NCBI GenBank assembly: GCA_026874595.1
Contig: CM049317.1
Location: forward strand, 25,262,401-25,326,400
From: Sipunculus nudus
Lineage: Eukaryota; Annelida; Sipuncula; Golfingiida; Sipunculidae
DNA length: 64,000 nucleotides
Direction of reading: 5' to 3'
The notes under the pieces are model-generated. The model ran no database searches. It had not been told where the DNA came from and saw only the letters and a program-made list of their open reading frames with translations. Every line of letters begins with the position of its first letter. Positions within the stretch are counted from its first letter, which is position 1. A program made the position numbers and the translations under genes. Shown here piece by piece: positions 12,301-26,400 of this stretch.

Positions 12301-15300
12301 TCTGTTCCACTGATTAACTTTTCCCTTGTTACTATTTTTATAATTAATAATGAGACCAGGACTACATAACACTTCTTAAAGTCATATACTTTGGTTTCTG
12401 TAACTTACTCTGGTTTTGGTAACTTCCCAGCAGCCACCTGTTGTTCGTAGAATTCTTCCACAGTGTACGTCGGCACACCAGGGTAACCTGCTCCAAACAC
12501 CTTAGCCTGTACCTGGTCTCGTGTCAGTATAAATGGACGGAATGCCTGCAGAAATGAGTGTCACTAGATTATGCCAGGAAGTTTATTTAATGTTATTCAA
12601 AATTTCTCCATGTGATTTTACCATAAGACTTGCACAGTTTTAATTATCAACTGAACAATGTCTTGCCTTATTTGCATTAAAACTTCATTGAAATGACACC
12701 TTTAATACATCCTTGTAACCAACACTGAATTATCAAACTATATTTGTTATTCATATTTTTTTAATTAGCATGGATAAGTCTATATTTTTTTTATTTTTTG
12801 TTTACATTATGGTGCAACATAATTATTATACTGATAAAATATCTGTAAACTATTTTTCTACATAAACATTGGAACTCAACACAACACTTTCAAGCCAGAT
12901 CATGAGAAAGTGTCTTGCAAAATATTTCAAACTATTTCATGCTATTATAAAGCATCAAGTTTTTATCATTGTCATTTACCATCATTCATTTTCATACAAT
13001 ACAGCACAATAATAACTTGATTTATTCACCCCATTTAGAAAATAAAATACATCTTACCTCATCTTATGATTCAATAAATGTCCAGCACTTACTTGTTTTG
13101 ATTTTTCAGGCTTTTTACTTTTCTCATCTTTCGAGGTACTATCACTAGATTTCCTACTGGCCATATACTGTATAATCTTAAGTTCACCTGAAAACAATGT
13201 TAAGTAGAATGAGTTTGCAAAAAACAGATATATGTCTCCCTTCCCTATGGGCCCCTCTTCCCGAAAATTTCAGGAAACAAATATGGACTACTGGTACTTC
13301 AAAAGTTCTGTTGTTCACAAAACCCTAAAATTCAGAAGATTTGATTTCAGATGATTTTGAAATTTTCAGGGCATTTAAGGGAATGGGCAAGTGAAGAATC
13401 ATTAGGTTTTGGTGTGGATCTGGCACAATACAGATCCAGGAATGTCATCAAGGCATATTCACAAATGTAAAGTCATTTATGCACTAATAAAACTGGGAAT
13501 ATGGGCCGAATAAGTGAATGCAAACAGGTTACGGAGAATCCCATAAAAACGACCCCCCCCCCCCCCTTACATTACCACATGGCAGAGCCTTGCATTCCTT
13601 AGAATGCATATTTCTAGTTATAATTAAGTTAATCATGTTGATTAACCTTTGAACAAGACGTTTGATCATGTTGATTAACTTTTGAACAAGACGTTTGTTC
13701 ATGTTGATTAACTTTTGAACAAGACGTTTGTACATGTTAATTAACCTTTGAACAAGACATTTGTTATAGTTTTATTAACACCGTTATATTTCAACCAGTT
13801 CTGTAAATCTCTTTCACAACATATTAATAAACATGAAGTAGAATGATTTGTGATCACTTAACAGTTACAGTCAGACCCTCTATTAGGCCCAGCTTACATG
13901 GCCCCTTTGGATTCACTACCCTGAAGGCACCCTCATATGATAATATACTATATATTCCTATTAATTACCCTAAAACAGTTCTCTCTTACTACCAATACCA
14001 CCTTACTTCTAGCTTTGAATGAGAAAGCAAGTAAAGCAGTTGTGATACACTGCCTGATCTCATTCTTTAGAACAACTGGGTATAAAAAGTATCTTTTAAA
14101 TATTATAACTGGAATAAGGAGTGATTTACAAATCTGACTAGACATTTCTTGGCACCGCAGGTGCCAGAGTATCCCCAGACATAGTAGGCCCCCACCCCTT
14201 TATAAATAGACCCCCATTTTTAGCAGCATATACTGACACTTGGCATATTCATTGTTTCTTCCATCTAACAATCCACAATCTTGTTAAAGATGTTGGTCCT
14301 GTGACCTTGATCTTTTTGAAGATGTGTCCTGTGACCTTGACCTGTGACCTCATGACCCCAAAATCAAATCTGGTCTTGCTTTTCCAATGGGACATATGCA
14401 AGTTAAGTTTGAAATCTATACATCAATAAAGCAGGAATTATCACCCAGAAACTAATTTTTGGACAGATGGCTCCTGTGACCTTCACCTTTGACCTTGTGA
14501 CCTCAAAATTGATAGTGTTCTTCCTCTCTTGGCAGGAGAACTATATGTGCAAGATGAAAGATCTGAGATGAAATGTTTGGATGAAAATGCATCCACATCT
14601 TTTTAAAGATGTGTCCTGTGACCTTGACCTTTGACCTCATCACCCCAAAATCAATTTGGGTCTTGCTTTTCCAATGGGACATATACAAGTCAAGTTTGAA
14701 ATCCATACATCAATAAAAGCAGGAATTATCATCCAGAAACTAATTTTTGGACAGATGGCTCCTGTGACCTTCACCTTTGACCTTGTGACCTCACAATTGA
14801 TAGGGGTCTTCCAGTCTTGGCAGGTGAACTATATATGCAAGAGGAAAGATCTGAGATGAATTGTCTGGCTGAAAATGCATCCACAATCTTTTAAAGAGGT
14901 TTCCTGTGACCTTGACCTTTGACCTCATGATCCCAAAATCAATTCAGGTCTTGCTTTTCCAATGGGTCAAATTCAAGTCAAGTTTGAAATCCATACATCA
15001 ATAAAAGAAGGAATTATCATCCAGAAACTAATTTTTGGACAGATGGCTCCTTTGACCTTCACCTTTGACCTTGTGACCTCAAAATTGATAGGGTTCTTCC
15101 TCTCTTGGCAGGTGAACTATATGTGCAAGATGAAAGATCTGAGATGAAATGTTTGGATGAAAATGCATCCACATCTTTTTAAAGGTGTGTCCTGTGACCT
15201 TGACCTTTGACCTCATAACCTCAAAATCAATTTGGGTCTTGCTTTTCCAATGGGACATATACAAGTCAAGTTTGAAATCTATACATCAGTAAAAGCAGGA

Positions 15301-18300
15301 ATTATCATCTAGAAACTAAATTTTGGACTGATGGCTCCTGTGACCTTAACCTTTGACCTTGTGACCTAACAATTGATAGGGGTCTTCTACTCTTGGCAGG
15401 TGAACTATATGTGCAAGATGAAAGATCTGAGATGAATTGTTTGGATGAAAATGCATCCACATCTTTTTAAAGGTGTGTCCTGTGACCTTGACCTTTGACC
15501 TCATAACCTCAAAATCAATTTGGGTCTTGCTTTTCCAATGGGACATATACAAGTCAAGTTTGAAATCCATACATCAATAAAAGCAGGAATTATCATCCAG
15601 AAACTAATTTTTGGACAGATGGCTCCTGTGACCTTCACCTTTGACCTTGTGACCTCACAATTGATAGGGGTCTTCCACTCTTGGCAGGTGAACTATATAT
15701 GCAAGAGGAAAGATCTGAGATGAATTGTTTGGATGAAAATGCATCCACAATCTTTTAAAGAGGTTTCCTGTGACCTTGACCTTTGACCTCATGACCCCAA
15801 AATCAATTCAGGTCTTGCTTTTCCAATGGGTCAAATTCAAGTCAAGTTTGAAATCCATACATCAATAAAAGAAGGAATTATCATCCAGAAACTAATTTTT
15901 GGACAGATGGCTCCTGTGACCTTCACCTTTGACCTTGTGACCTCAAAACTGATAGGGGTCTTCCTCTATTGGCAGATGACTTACATGTGCAAGATGAAAG
16001 GTCTGAGATGAAATGTTTGGCTGAAAATGCATCCACAATCTTTTTAAAGATGTGCCCTGTGACCTTGACCTTTGACCTCATGACCCCAAAATCAATTGGA
16101 GTCTTGCTTTTTCAATGGGACATATATAAGTCAAGTTTGAAATCAATACATCAATAAAAGCAGGAATTATCATCCAGAAACTAATTTTTGGACAGATAGC
16201 TCCTGTGGCCTTGACCTTTGACCTTGTGACCCCAAAATTTATATGGATCATCCACTACTGGCAAGTGAGCTATATATTCAAGATGGAAGACCTAAGATGA
16301 AAGTTTGGCTTAAAATGCATCCACAGTATCTTATAAAATGCCAGTCCAGTGACCTTGACCTTTGACCTCATGACCCTAGAACCTATAGGGTTCTTACTTT
16401 AGTGGTGGGCCATACATAAGTCATGTTTGAAATCCATATGGCTATCAACACTGGATATATCATAAGAGGTGTGTGATTTTCACCATATATGGCAATATTC
16501 AAGGTCAAGGCCACTATCATAGGAAAGGTCATGACCCCAATTTAAATAAACATCATCCCATAACCCATACCTATGTATATGCATAATATAAAAGAAATCT
16601 GTCCATTAGTTTTTGACTTATAATGCTCACAGTACTGTAAGGTGGCAATTTTGGGGGTATTAAACGGCACAAAAACAAGTACAGAATAATAGGTGGCGCC
16701 ACCAGTTTCTGGAACATGACAACCCTATCCATGATCTTCCATCAACTTGATTTTGGGATAAATCCATGCAAGATTTCTTGAGATATTAAAGAATTTGTGT
16801 GATTTTCCCCAAAATTGGACCTATTCAAGGTCAAGGACACTCTCCTAGTAAAGGTCATGACCTCATTTTAAATAGGCGTCGTCCTCTCACCCATATCTAT
16901 ACATATACCAAGTTTGGTAAAGTTCCTTGAAATATTTTTTGGGTTATCGCGCCAACAAGATTTATATGCGGCGGCGGCGGCGGCGGCGGCGGCGGGGGGA
17001 CCGGTATGAAAACATAGTATCCCCCGACTTTGTCTGGGGATACAATTAGTAGGGCTTTCAGAATGGTTATCAATGAGAAATTACTGTACTTAAACTTGTT
17101 TAAGGAAATCATGAAATATATCCATGTACTTACTTTCTATATTTTCTATTTCTTCTAAGCTTCTTTGCACCCATCTTTTAATTAGTGTCATATAGTAATC
17201 CCTCTGAAATAAGATTAAACAGGTAAATTTAAGAAGTAAAGATACAATATTTATACAAAATGCACAGGAGAACAAAAACTCCTCTGCTTTCCAGCATCCT
17301 CTTCTCTGGGTGGTTACTGGTAGCTGTTGGGATAAATTTCAATATTAAGGCCCTGTCACAGCACTGCGTGCAACTTACAGGTGACAATTTTTGCTGCCCG
17401 CAGCTCCCCGCAGTTGGCATGGACCTGGCAGTATCTTGCCCAGATCTTGTCCAGACTTGCCTGCAGGTGCACACGGAAGTCCGAATTGCCCGCAGCAAAG
17501 TAACGAACATGCTTAAAACTTGGTCCAGGCACGTGCAACTCCTGCACCTTGCAGGTAACTCCCCTATATGTTGCCCGGACCTAGCATGCAGGTAACCTGC
17601 AGTGCCCGTATGTGGCCCGGAGCTAACACAGACCTGTCTCTAAGCTCTCACGCACCTGGCCCACGTCTCACGGAGCGCACGCAATGCCGATGCAGATTCC
17701 ACGCATCCAACAGGCAAGTTCAATGTGAAACCTACCCAAATCTTGGCCTGCCCGCAGAGTTTTAACTACGTGCAACAAAATTCATGCACACAACAAGCCC
17801 GTGTGGCCCACGCAGTACTGATGTGACAGTGCCTTTAACTATCAGTGTGGTTTCAATGATCCAAAATTAAAATTTTCAATCAGAGCCACTGATGATCATA
17901 TCATTTTTGTCAGGACCACAGATAATCATATAAGTCTTGTCAAGGCCACTTATGATCATGTTAGTTTTGTCACTTTTTTGTCAGAGCCACTGTAATCCAG
18001 TCAGTTTGGTCAGAGCCACTGATGACTATACGAGTCCCTGTACACTGGAGGAAGAATATATTGCAACAATATCTTGCACCACAACTACCCTTAGGAGGTA
18101 ATACTTATAAGATTTTCTAAAGTATATAATTAAATTATTGTAAAAAATAGGTATATACATCAAAATATTTTAACCCTCCAGTAAATGATACAATAAAGCA
18201 CACTTAGCACAGTTGCGTCAATATTGAATGAACAAACAGATCTATGACAGGGAGATTTGTTAAAAGCATATCTTATGTGGTAAAAACTGAACTAAACTTC

Positions 18301-20368
18301 TTTGGATTTTAAAGTTTATGATTTCTACTCAAGATGGTATACTTCACATGAGGGAAAAAAAGATTTTTCACTGCATTCCCAGTTGTATTAAAATATGGAC
18401 ACAAAAAAATTTCGAAATCTGTTTAAAAGAAATAGTCATTATGTACAAGTTTATATGATTCCATTTATCACTTACTGACCCACCTTGATTTCATCATCCA
18501 CATGTTCCTTTTGTACTTGAGTATGTAAGTCGTTCAGTCTCTTCTCTAGCTCTTTCTGTTGTTTATACTGCTCTATTTTGTTTTGTCTTGATCTCGCCTG
18601 AGATATGAGATCCTGTGCCCTGTCATAACAAAATAAAGATGACTTATCCAAAAAACCTCAGCACCAGCAAGCGGGAATATCTTACAACCCATTTTTTTCC
18701 AAGTGCACCCAAGAAGTAGAATTTATTGTCAAAGAACAATGAAAACTAAAGGTTAATTTTTAGCACAGTGTTTACACAACTGACTAGTTATTGAGGTTAT
18801 CAGCAATGGTCAGTGACTACGACGAGACCCAACTTTGATCCTCTCAGTCCTACAGCCTGAAATATTGCACATTCGCTGGGACGCTTGGACCCCCAAAACT
18901 GAGCGTCTTGATGAGATTTTGAGCATCATAGACACTTGCCCCCATGTCCCTGAAAATCTGGTTTCCAAAATACACCAAAAGAAATTATCAAGAAGCCCTA
19001 AACTGCAAAATGTTTCAGCAACAGAAAAAGAATTCTACTCAACATTAGAAGAGCAAATGACCACCAATATTTCTAGTGATGATCCAAAACATGTCACATA
19101 TAAAATTTAAGAATGAAACAAAGGGAAAATCTGTTAAAAAAATAATTAAAATATTATGCAGCCAGTACCACTCCTATTACAGGACTGAAGGTCCATTATT
19201 CTCATTCTTAAATCAGACATGAAAGATCTTAGTTCTTTTTTAAATAAACAAGTTTGACATGCATACTTAAATCTTCATGGTAGTCAAACCTACCAACCCA
19301 TTGTGTCCAGGTGTCACAAACAGTGCAATGTACTGTGTTAAACTTGATATATAAAATGTCACTGCTGGAAATCCTTAAGTAAAACAGCCAACTAGAGTGA
19401 ATTTGTGGCAGTAAACTCTATCAACTACTGTGGTTTCCTTTATTTTCGCGAGGGTTTTAATTTCGCGATATTCGCGAATGGGAAATAATCGCGAAAATGA
19501 CACCCACGGGAATAACTGGCCAATTGAGTATGTCCTTCTTATTAAGTGTAGCCAATACTTGAATGGGAATAGGTTAGAACAGTGAGAAATCTTAATATAA
19601 ATTACATCCATGCAGGTATAGGGAAAACTTTCCCTTAAATTTGAACTTAAGAACCTGTGCTGTGTGTACGAGCCCATCCTTATATGAGAAGAATATCACA
19701 AGCTCATGAATTATTCTCAATTTATAATACACACAGGAATGGCTTTACCAAAGATTTGATGTAGGTCCTGGTGAGATCGCGAAAATGAGACCCTAGCGAA
19801 GCATTAAAAATGGAGAAATCTCGAAATTTCAGCCTCCAAATATGAAGCCAACCACAGTATCCTCACCCAGCCTGAGTTCGGGAACCTTTGTTACTGTCTT
19901 CATCGCCTTCACCTGAGCCAGGGATATGAACGTCTGTAATACCGTAATTTTTACATGACCTTAGGAAGTCTTTATAGTAGGCCTGCAAAGAAATAAGCAG
20001 AAAAGATATTACGCTCAATTCAAAAGATTGCCAACAATATATCTGATAGTCATCACAATACATCACAGAATTTGTCATTATTTTATGAAATATATATATA
20101 TGAGATACTGCTTTTCCATGCAATTTACCTTAATGTCTACTTAAGTTTGTATCCTACATTACTTTGTACACCCTATTTTCTCAAGAAAGATAATGTCTGA
20201 AGTCTGTAAGAATTGATACATGCAAATGTTGGTGTGATATTAGGGGATGTGGATGACATCTCTTGTGAAGGACTGTTGGAATACCCCAGCAATGTCTTGT
20301 TTAATCCTTATGGGGTCTTACTATGTACACTGTCAAGCTTTAGGTCTTTATTCAATTATTTATCAAAT

Positions 20369-20417
<49 letters not shown>

Positions 20418-23400
20418 AAATTATTCTTTTATCTCATTAAAGTCATTACTGGAAAATGTGACTTATCAGACAAAACATAGCTCAGCTATGCATCTCAAAA
20501 TTGTGTCAGTTGTCTTCTCGATACAACAATATAGCATATATATCAATAACCTATTTGATGTATTTGTAAGTTCATAAATTAATATATATCAATTGTAAGG
20601 CTTTGCACAGTACCTGCACAAATAATCACAAGGACAAAATACAACCAATGACCAACTAAGTTACTTAAATAAATAGATTCCAAATATCTATCAAAGTCAT
20701 CAACCCATAAAAAAGTATCAACTAGAAATATGCGTTCTTAGGATTGCAGGCCTCTGCCATGTGGGGAGTCCTTAATGCGGGGTACTCTGCAATCCGCGTT
20801 TGGTGCATATATCTAATTCCAATAGATGGTATCCATACAGGGCTCACTTTCTCTGTCTGATATACACAGTAATTTACACAGCCACCACATGGAGATGAGG
20901 TTTTTTATATGTTGTAGCATATCATTTGAGGTGGATCATGGATTAGGACGAGTTTCTCACCTGTGACTTTTTTACATGTTCACCTCGGTCACCACGACAC
21001 AACTGTCCTGTGAAGAAACCAAGGTAGGCGGGAAGTAACATATACCTGAAATAAAACAAAGTTCTATTAATATGTATTCTGTAACTCTTGTGAAATTGTA
21101 AATCTGAAATTAATCCTATGATTCCTATCAGGAATTAAAAAAAATAAAAACTGCATTTACATGAATGATATCCCCTATTAGGTGAATGAAGTCAAACTCA
21201 ATTGATATCTTGTGATTTTTTACCATCTTACTGATATCCCACTGATTTCTGATCTGGTAATGAAAACCAATTGAATCTTTACCAAAACAACGGAACCTTT
21301 ATTAATTTAAAATTGTCTTGTATTTGTGAGTTATACTCAATTATCTTAAGAGTCCATAAAATGTAAAAGTGGTCTTTGGAATTTTATTTTGCAGAGTTCA
21401 TTTGAAGAAATTTAAATATCAATTAATCATAGGACATTAAATAGGCAGTTACGTTGAAGTTAATAATTATACCTGTCATATATGTTTAAAAGCAATCCTA
21501 ATAACATTGTGTCATTGATTGGCAAGTTAAAAGTTAATTTAAATAAGACTCCTAGATCAATTCCAATTTTGCTGTTCAGATTTTTTTATCAATTAAAAAC
21601 TTTGCTAACAAACCTACTATTGGTGCCATATAAAGAGCTAACAAACAAGTACGATGGAAAGATATAGCAGGAACAAGAACAATCAGTGATCCACAGGACT
21701 ACAGCTCAACTTACAGTGGTTGTCTTTTTGTTCCCAAGGGTTTTCAAGGGAAAAAGAAATTATCACAAAAAATGAAACTTTCTATATATGTGAATACGAG
21801 GCCCCATCATCGCAGGCTAGTCCAAAGGAAAAACTTGTTATAATTAATTATGTCAAATCTTTCAAATTATCTGCCAATAATGAATTTTACTGGGGTCTCC
21901 ATCTGTTTTTTTTTGCATATATTATCTAATTATAATACCTGAGATTATCAGAAATCCATATAATCATTTATATGCTTGGTGTAGATAATTGTATGGTGTG
22001 CTCACAAAAACTGAACCCTCATGAACAATGAAAAAGTGAAAATCTCAAAATTGTAACCACACAAATATGAAAGCAACCACAGTATGTACATTTGCAGATG
22101 ACCCCCCCCCCCCCCCCTATACAGAGTAATTTTACATGCAGCCTTCCAGCCTCACCTCATATCAGCTGTAGCTACTTCCTCAATTACTTCATTTGTACTG
22201 AACATACTGAGCTCGTTCACCATTGTAATGGCCTTCTCTGCCTTCTGTATACAATGAATCATTTCAACCTATAAAAACAAAATGTGATTAATCCATATTT
22301 TTTAACTAACATGAACAAGTGACCCATGGGTCATGGTGCTCAGTTGATATATAATTTTGCTATAATGATCTAAAATCAAGTCATCACCTGCTTATTCAGA
22401 CCTGAAAGAACAGATGCAGAGACAGAGTTTACTGATTGGGAGTTTTAACTTAGAGTTAGACATGCAAGGCTGTTCTATAGTAAATATATTTGCCACTGTA
22501 ATATGTAAACTAGACATTTCTTGGCACCGCAGGTGCCAGAGTATCCCCAGACATAATAGGCCCCCCCCCCTTCAAGAATAGACCCCCATTTTTAGCAGCA
22601 TATACTGACACTTGGCATATTTATTGTTTCTTCCATCTAACAATCAACAATCTTGTTGAAGATGTTGGTCCTGTGACCTTGATCTTTTTAAAGATGTGTC
22701 CTGTGACCTTGACCTTTGACCTCATGACCCCAAAATCAATTTGGGTCTTGCTTTTCCAATGGGACATATGCAAGTAAGGTTTGAAATCTATACATCAATA
22801 AAGCAGAAATTATCATCCAGAAACTAATTTTTGGACAGATGGCTCCTGTGACCTTCACCTTTGACCTTGTGACCTCAAAATTGATAGTGTTCTTCCTCTC
22901 TTGGCAGGAGAACTATATGTGCAAGATGAAAGATCTGAGATGAAATGTTTGGCTGAAAATGCATCCACATCTTTTTAAAGATGTGTCCTGTGACCTTGAC
23001 CTTTGACCCCAAAATCAATTTTGGTCTTGCTTTTCCAATAGGACATATACAAGTCAAGTTTGAAATCCATACATCAATAAAAGCAGGATTATCATCCAGA
23101 AACTAATTTTTGGACAGATGGCTCCTGTGACCTTCATCTTTGACCTTGTGACCTCAAAAATTGAAAGGGGTCTTCCACTCTTGGCAGGTGAACTTTAAAA
23201 TACAAGTCAAGTTTGAAATCCATACATCAATAAAAGTAGGAATTATCATCCAGAAACTAATTTTTGGACAGATGGCTCCTGTGACCTTCACCTTTGACCT
23301 CAAAATTTATAGGGTTCTTCCTCTCTTGGCAGGTGAACTATATGTGCAAGATGAAAGATCTGAGATGAAATATTTGGCTGAAAATGCATCCACAATCTTT

Positions 23401-26400
23401 TTAAAGATGTGTCCTGTGACCTTGACCTTTGACCTCATGACCCCAAAATCAATTTGGGTCTTGCTTTTCCAATGGGACATATACAAGTCAAGTTTGAAAT
23501 CCATACATCACTAAAAGCAGGAATTATCATCCAGGAACTAATTTTTGGACAGATGGCTCCTGTGACCTTCACCTTTGACCTTGTGACCTCAAAACTGATA
23601 AGGGTCTTCCTCTATTGGCAGATGACTTATATGTGCAAGATGAAAGGTCTGAGACGAAATGTTTGGCTGAAAATGCATCCACAATCTTTTTAAAGATGTT
23701 TCCTGTGACCTTGACCTTTGACCTCATGACCCCAAAATCAATTTTGGTCTTGCTTTTCCAATGGGACATATACAAGTCAAGTTTGATATCCATACATCAA
23801 TAAAAGAAGATATTATCATCCAGAAACTAATTTTTGGACAGATGGCTCCTGTGACCTTCACCTTTGACCTTGTGACCTCAAAAACTGATAGGGGTCTTCC
23901 ACTCTTGGCAGGTGAACTTTAAAATACAAGTCAAGTTTGAAATCCATACATCAATAAAAGTAGGAATTATCATCCAGAAACTAATTTTTGGACAGATGGC
24001 TCCTGTGACCTTCACCTTTGACCTCAAAATTTATAGGGTTCTTCCTCTCTTGGCAGGTGAACTATATGTGCAAGATGAAAGATCTGAGATGAAATATTTG
24101 GCTGAAAATGCATCCACAATCTTTTTAAAGATGTGTCCTGTGACCTTGACCTTTGACCTCATGACCCCAAAATCAATTTGGGTCTTGCTTTTCCAATGGG
24201 ACATATACAAGTCAAGTTTGAAATCCATACATCACTAAAAGCAGGAATTATCATCCAGGAACTAATTTTTGGACAGATGGCTCCTGTGACCTTCACCTTT
24301 GACCTTGTGACCTCAAAACTGATAAGGGTCTTCCTCTATTGGCAGATGACTTATATGTGCAAGATGAAAGGTCTGAGACGAAATGTTTGGCTGAAAATGC
24401 ATCCACAATCTTTTTAAAGATGTTTCCTGTGACCTTGACCTTTGACCTCATGACCCCAAAATCAATTTTGGTCTTGCTTTTCCAATGGGACATATACAAG
24501 TCAAGTTTGATATCCATACATCAATAAAAGAAGATATTATCATCCAGAAACTAATTTTTGGACAGATGGCTCCTGTGACCTTCACCTTTGACCTTGTGAC
24601 CTCAAAAACTGATAGGGGTCTTCCACTCTTGGCAGGTGAACTTTAAAATACAAGTCAAGTTTGAAATCCATACATCAATAAAAGTAGGAATTATCATCCA
24701 GAAACTAATTTTTGGACAGATGGCTCCTGTGACCTTCACCTTTGACCTTGTGACCTCAAAATTTATAGGGTTCTTCCTCTCTTGGCAGGTGAACTATATG
24801 TGCAAGATGAAAGATCTGAGATGAAATATTTGGCTGAAAATGCATCCACAATTTTTTTAAAGATGTGTCCTGTGACCTTGACCTTTGACCTCATGACCCC
24901 AAAATCAATTTGGGTCTTACTTTTCCAATGGGACATATACAAGTCAAGTTTGAAATCCATACATCAATAAAAGCAGGAATTATCATCCAGGAACTAATTT
25001 TTGGACAGATGGCTCATGTGACCTTCACCTTTGACCTTGTGACCTCAAAACTGATAGGGGACTTCCTCTATTGGCAGATGACTTATATGTGCAAGATGAA
25101 AGGTCTGAGACGAAATGTTTGGCTGAAAATGCATCCACAATCTTTTTAAAGATGTGTCCTGTGACCTTGACCTTTGACCTCATGACCCCAAAATCAATTG
25201 GAGTCTTGCTTTTTCAATAGGACATATATAAGTCAAGTTTGAAATCCATACATCAATAAAAGCAGGAATTACCATCCAGAAACTATTTTTTGGACAGATA
25301 GCTCCTGTGGCCTTGACCTTTGACCTTGTGACCCCAAAATTTATATGGATCATCCACTATTGGCAAGTGAGCTATATATTCAAGATGGAAGACCTAGGAT
25401 GAAAGTTTTGCTTAAAATGCATCCACAGTATCTTTTAAAATGCGAGTCCAGTGACCTTGACCTTTGACCTCATGACCCCGGAACCTATAGGGTTCTTACT
25501 TTAATGGTGGGCCATACATAAGTCATGTTTGAAACCCATATGGCTATCAACACTGGAGATATCATAAGAGGTGTGTGATTTTCACCATATATGGCAATAT
25601 TCAAGGTCAAGGCCACTATCATAGGAAAGTTCATGACCCCAATTTAAATAAACATCATCCCATAACCCATACCTATGTATATGCATAATATAAAAGAAAT
25701 CTGTCCATTAGTTTTTGACTTATAATGCTCACAGTACTGTAAGGTGGCAATTTTGGGGGTATTAAACGGCACGAAAACAAGTAAAGAATAATAGGTGGCA
25801 CCACCAGTTTCTGGAATATGACAACCCTATCCATGATCTTCCATCAACTTGATTTTGGGATAAATCCATGCAAGATATCTTGAGATATAAAAGAATTTGT
25901 GTGATTTTCCCCATAATTGGACCTATTCAAGGTCAAGGACACTCTCCTAGTAAAGGTCATGACCTCATTTTAAATAGGCGTCGTCCTCTTACCCATATCT
26001 ATATATATACCAAGTTTGGTAAAGTTTTGTGAAATATTTTTTGGGTTATCGGGCCAACAAGATTTATATGCGGCGGCGGCGGCGGCGGTGGCGGCGGGAC
26101 CGGTATGAAAACATAGTATCCCCCGACTTTGTCTGGGGATACAATAAATAAACAAGGGACCCATGGGTCACGGCGCTCAGCTGATATATATGATAAATAT
26201 GATTTGGGAAAGAGGCACATGCTTGTTTTGTGTGGTAATAAATATAAGCTTTATTATGAGTGGTTGGTGTTTAGCTTATGTATGATTTTGATAGTATCTT
26301 TGGAGACAGGGAAGAGGATTGATTTCATTTATTTTATTAACAAATAGAGTGCTATTTTCACACAGATTTTGACTTGGCCATATAACTTATAAGCAGTACA

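Noticed and set aside
14503-16157. Recurring 60-70-codon frames such as M-G-L-A-F-P-M-G-H-I-Q-V
   Set aside because: They repeat once per 300-bp module of repeat family A on both strands and differ in length through module mutations; by-products of the repeat.
17260-17595. 111-codon Cys-rich frame with a signal-like start
   Set aside because: It begins just outside and runs through the TTAA-flanked GC-rich element; the Cys content comes from TGC/GCA repeats in the element.
23161-24238. 108-117-codon frames in the 22.5-26.1 kb repeat
   Set aside because: Same module-derived frames, doubled by the 724-bp duplication.
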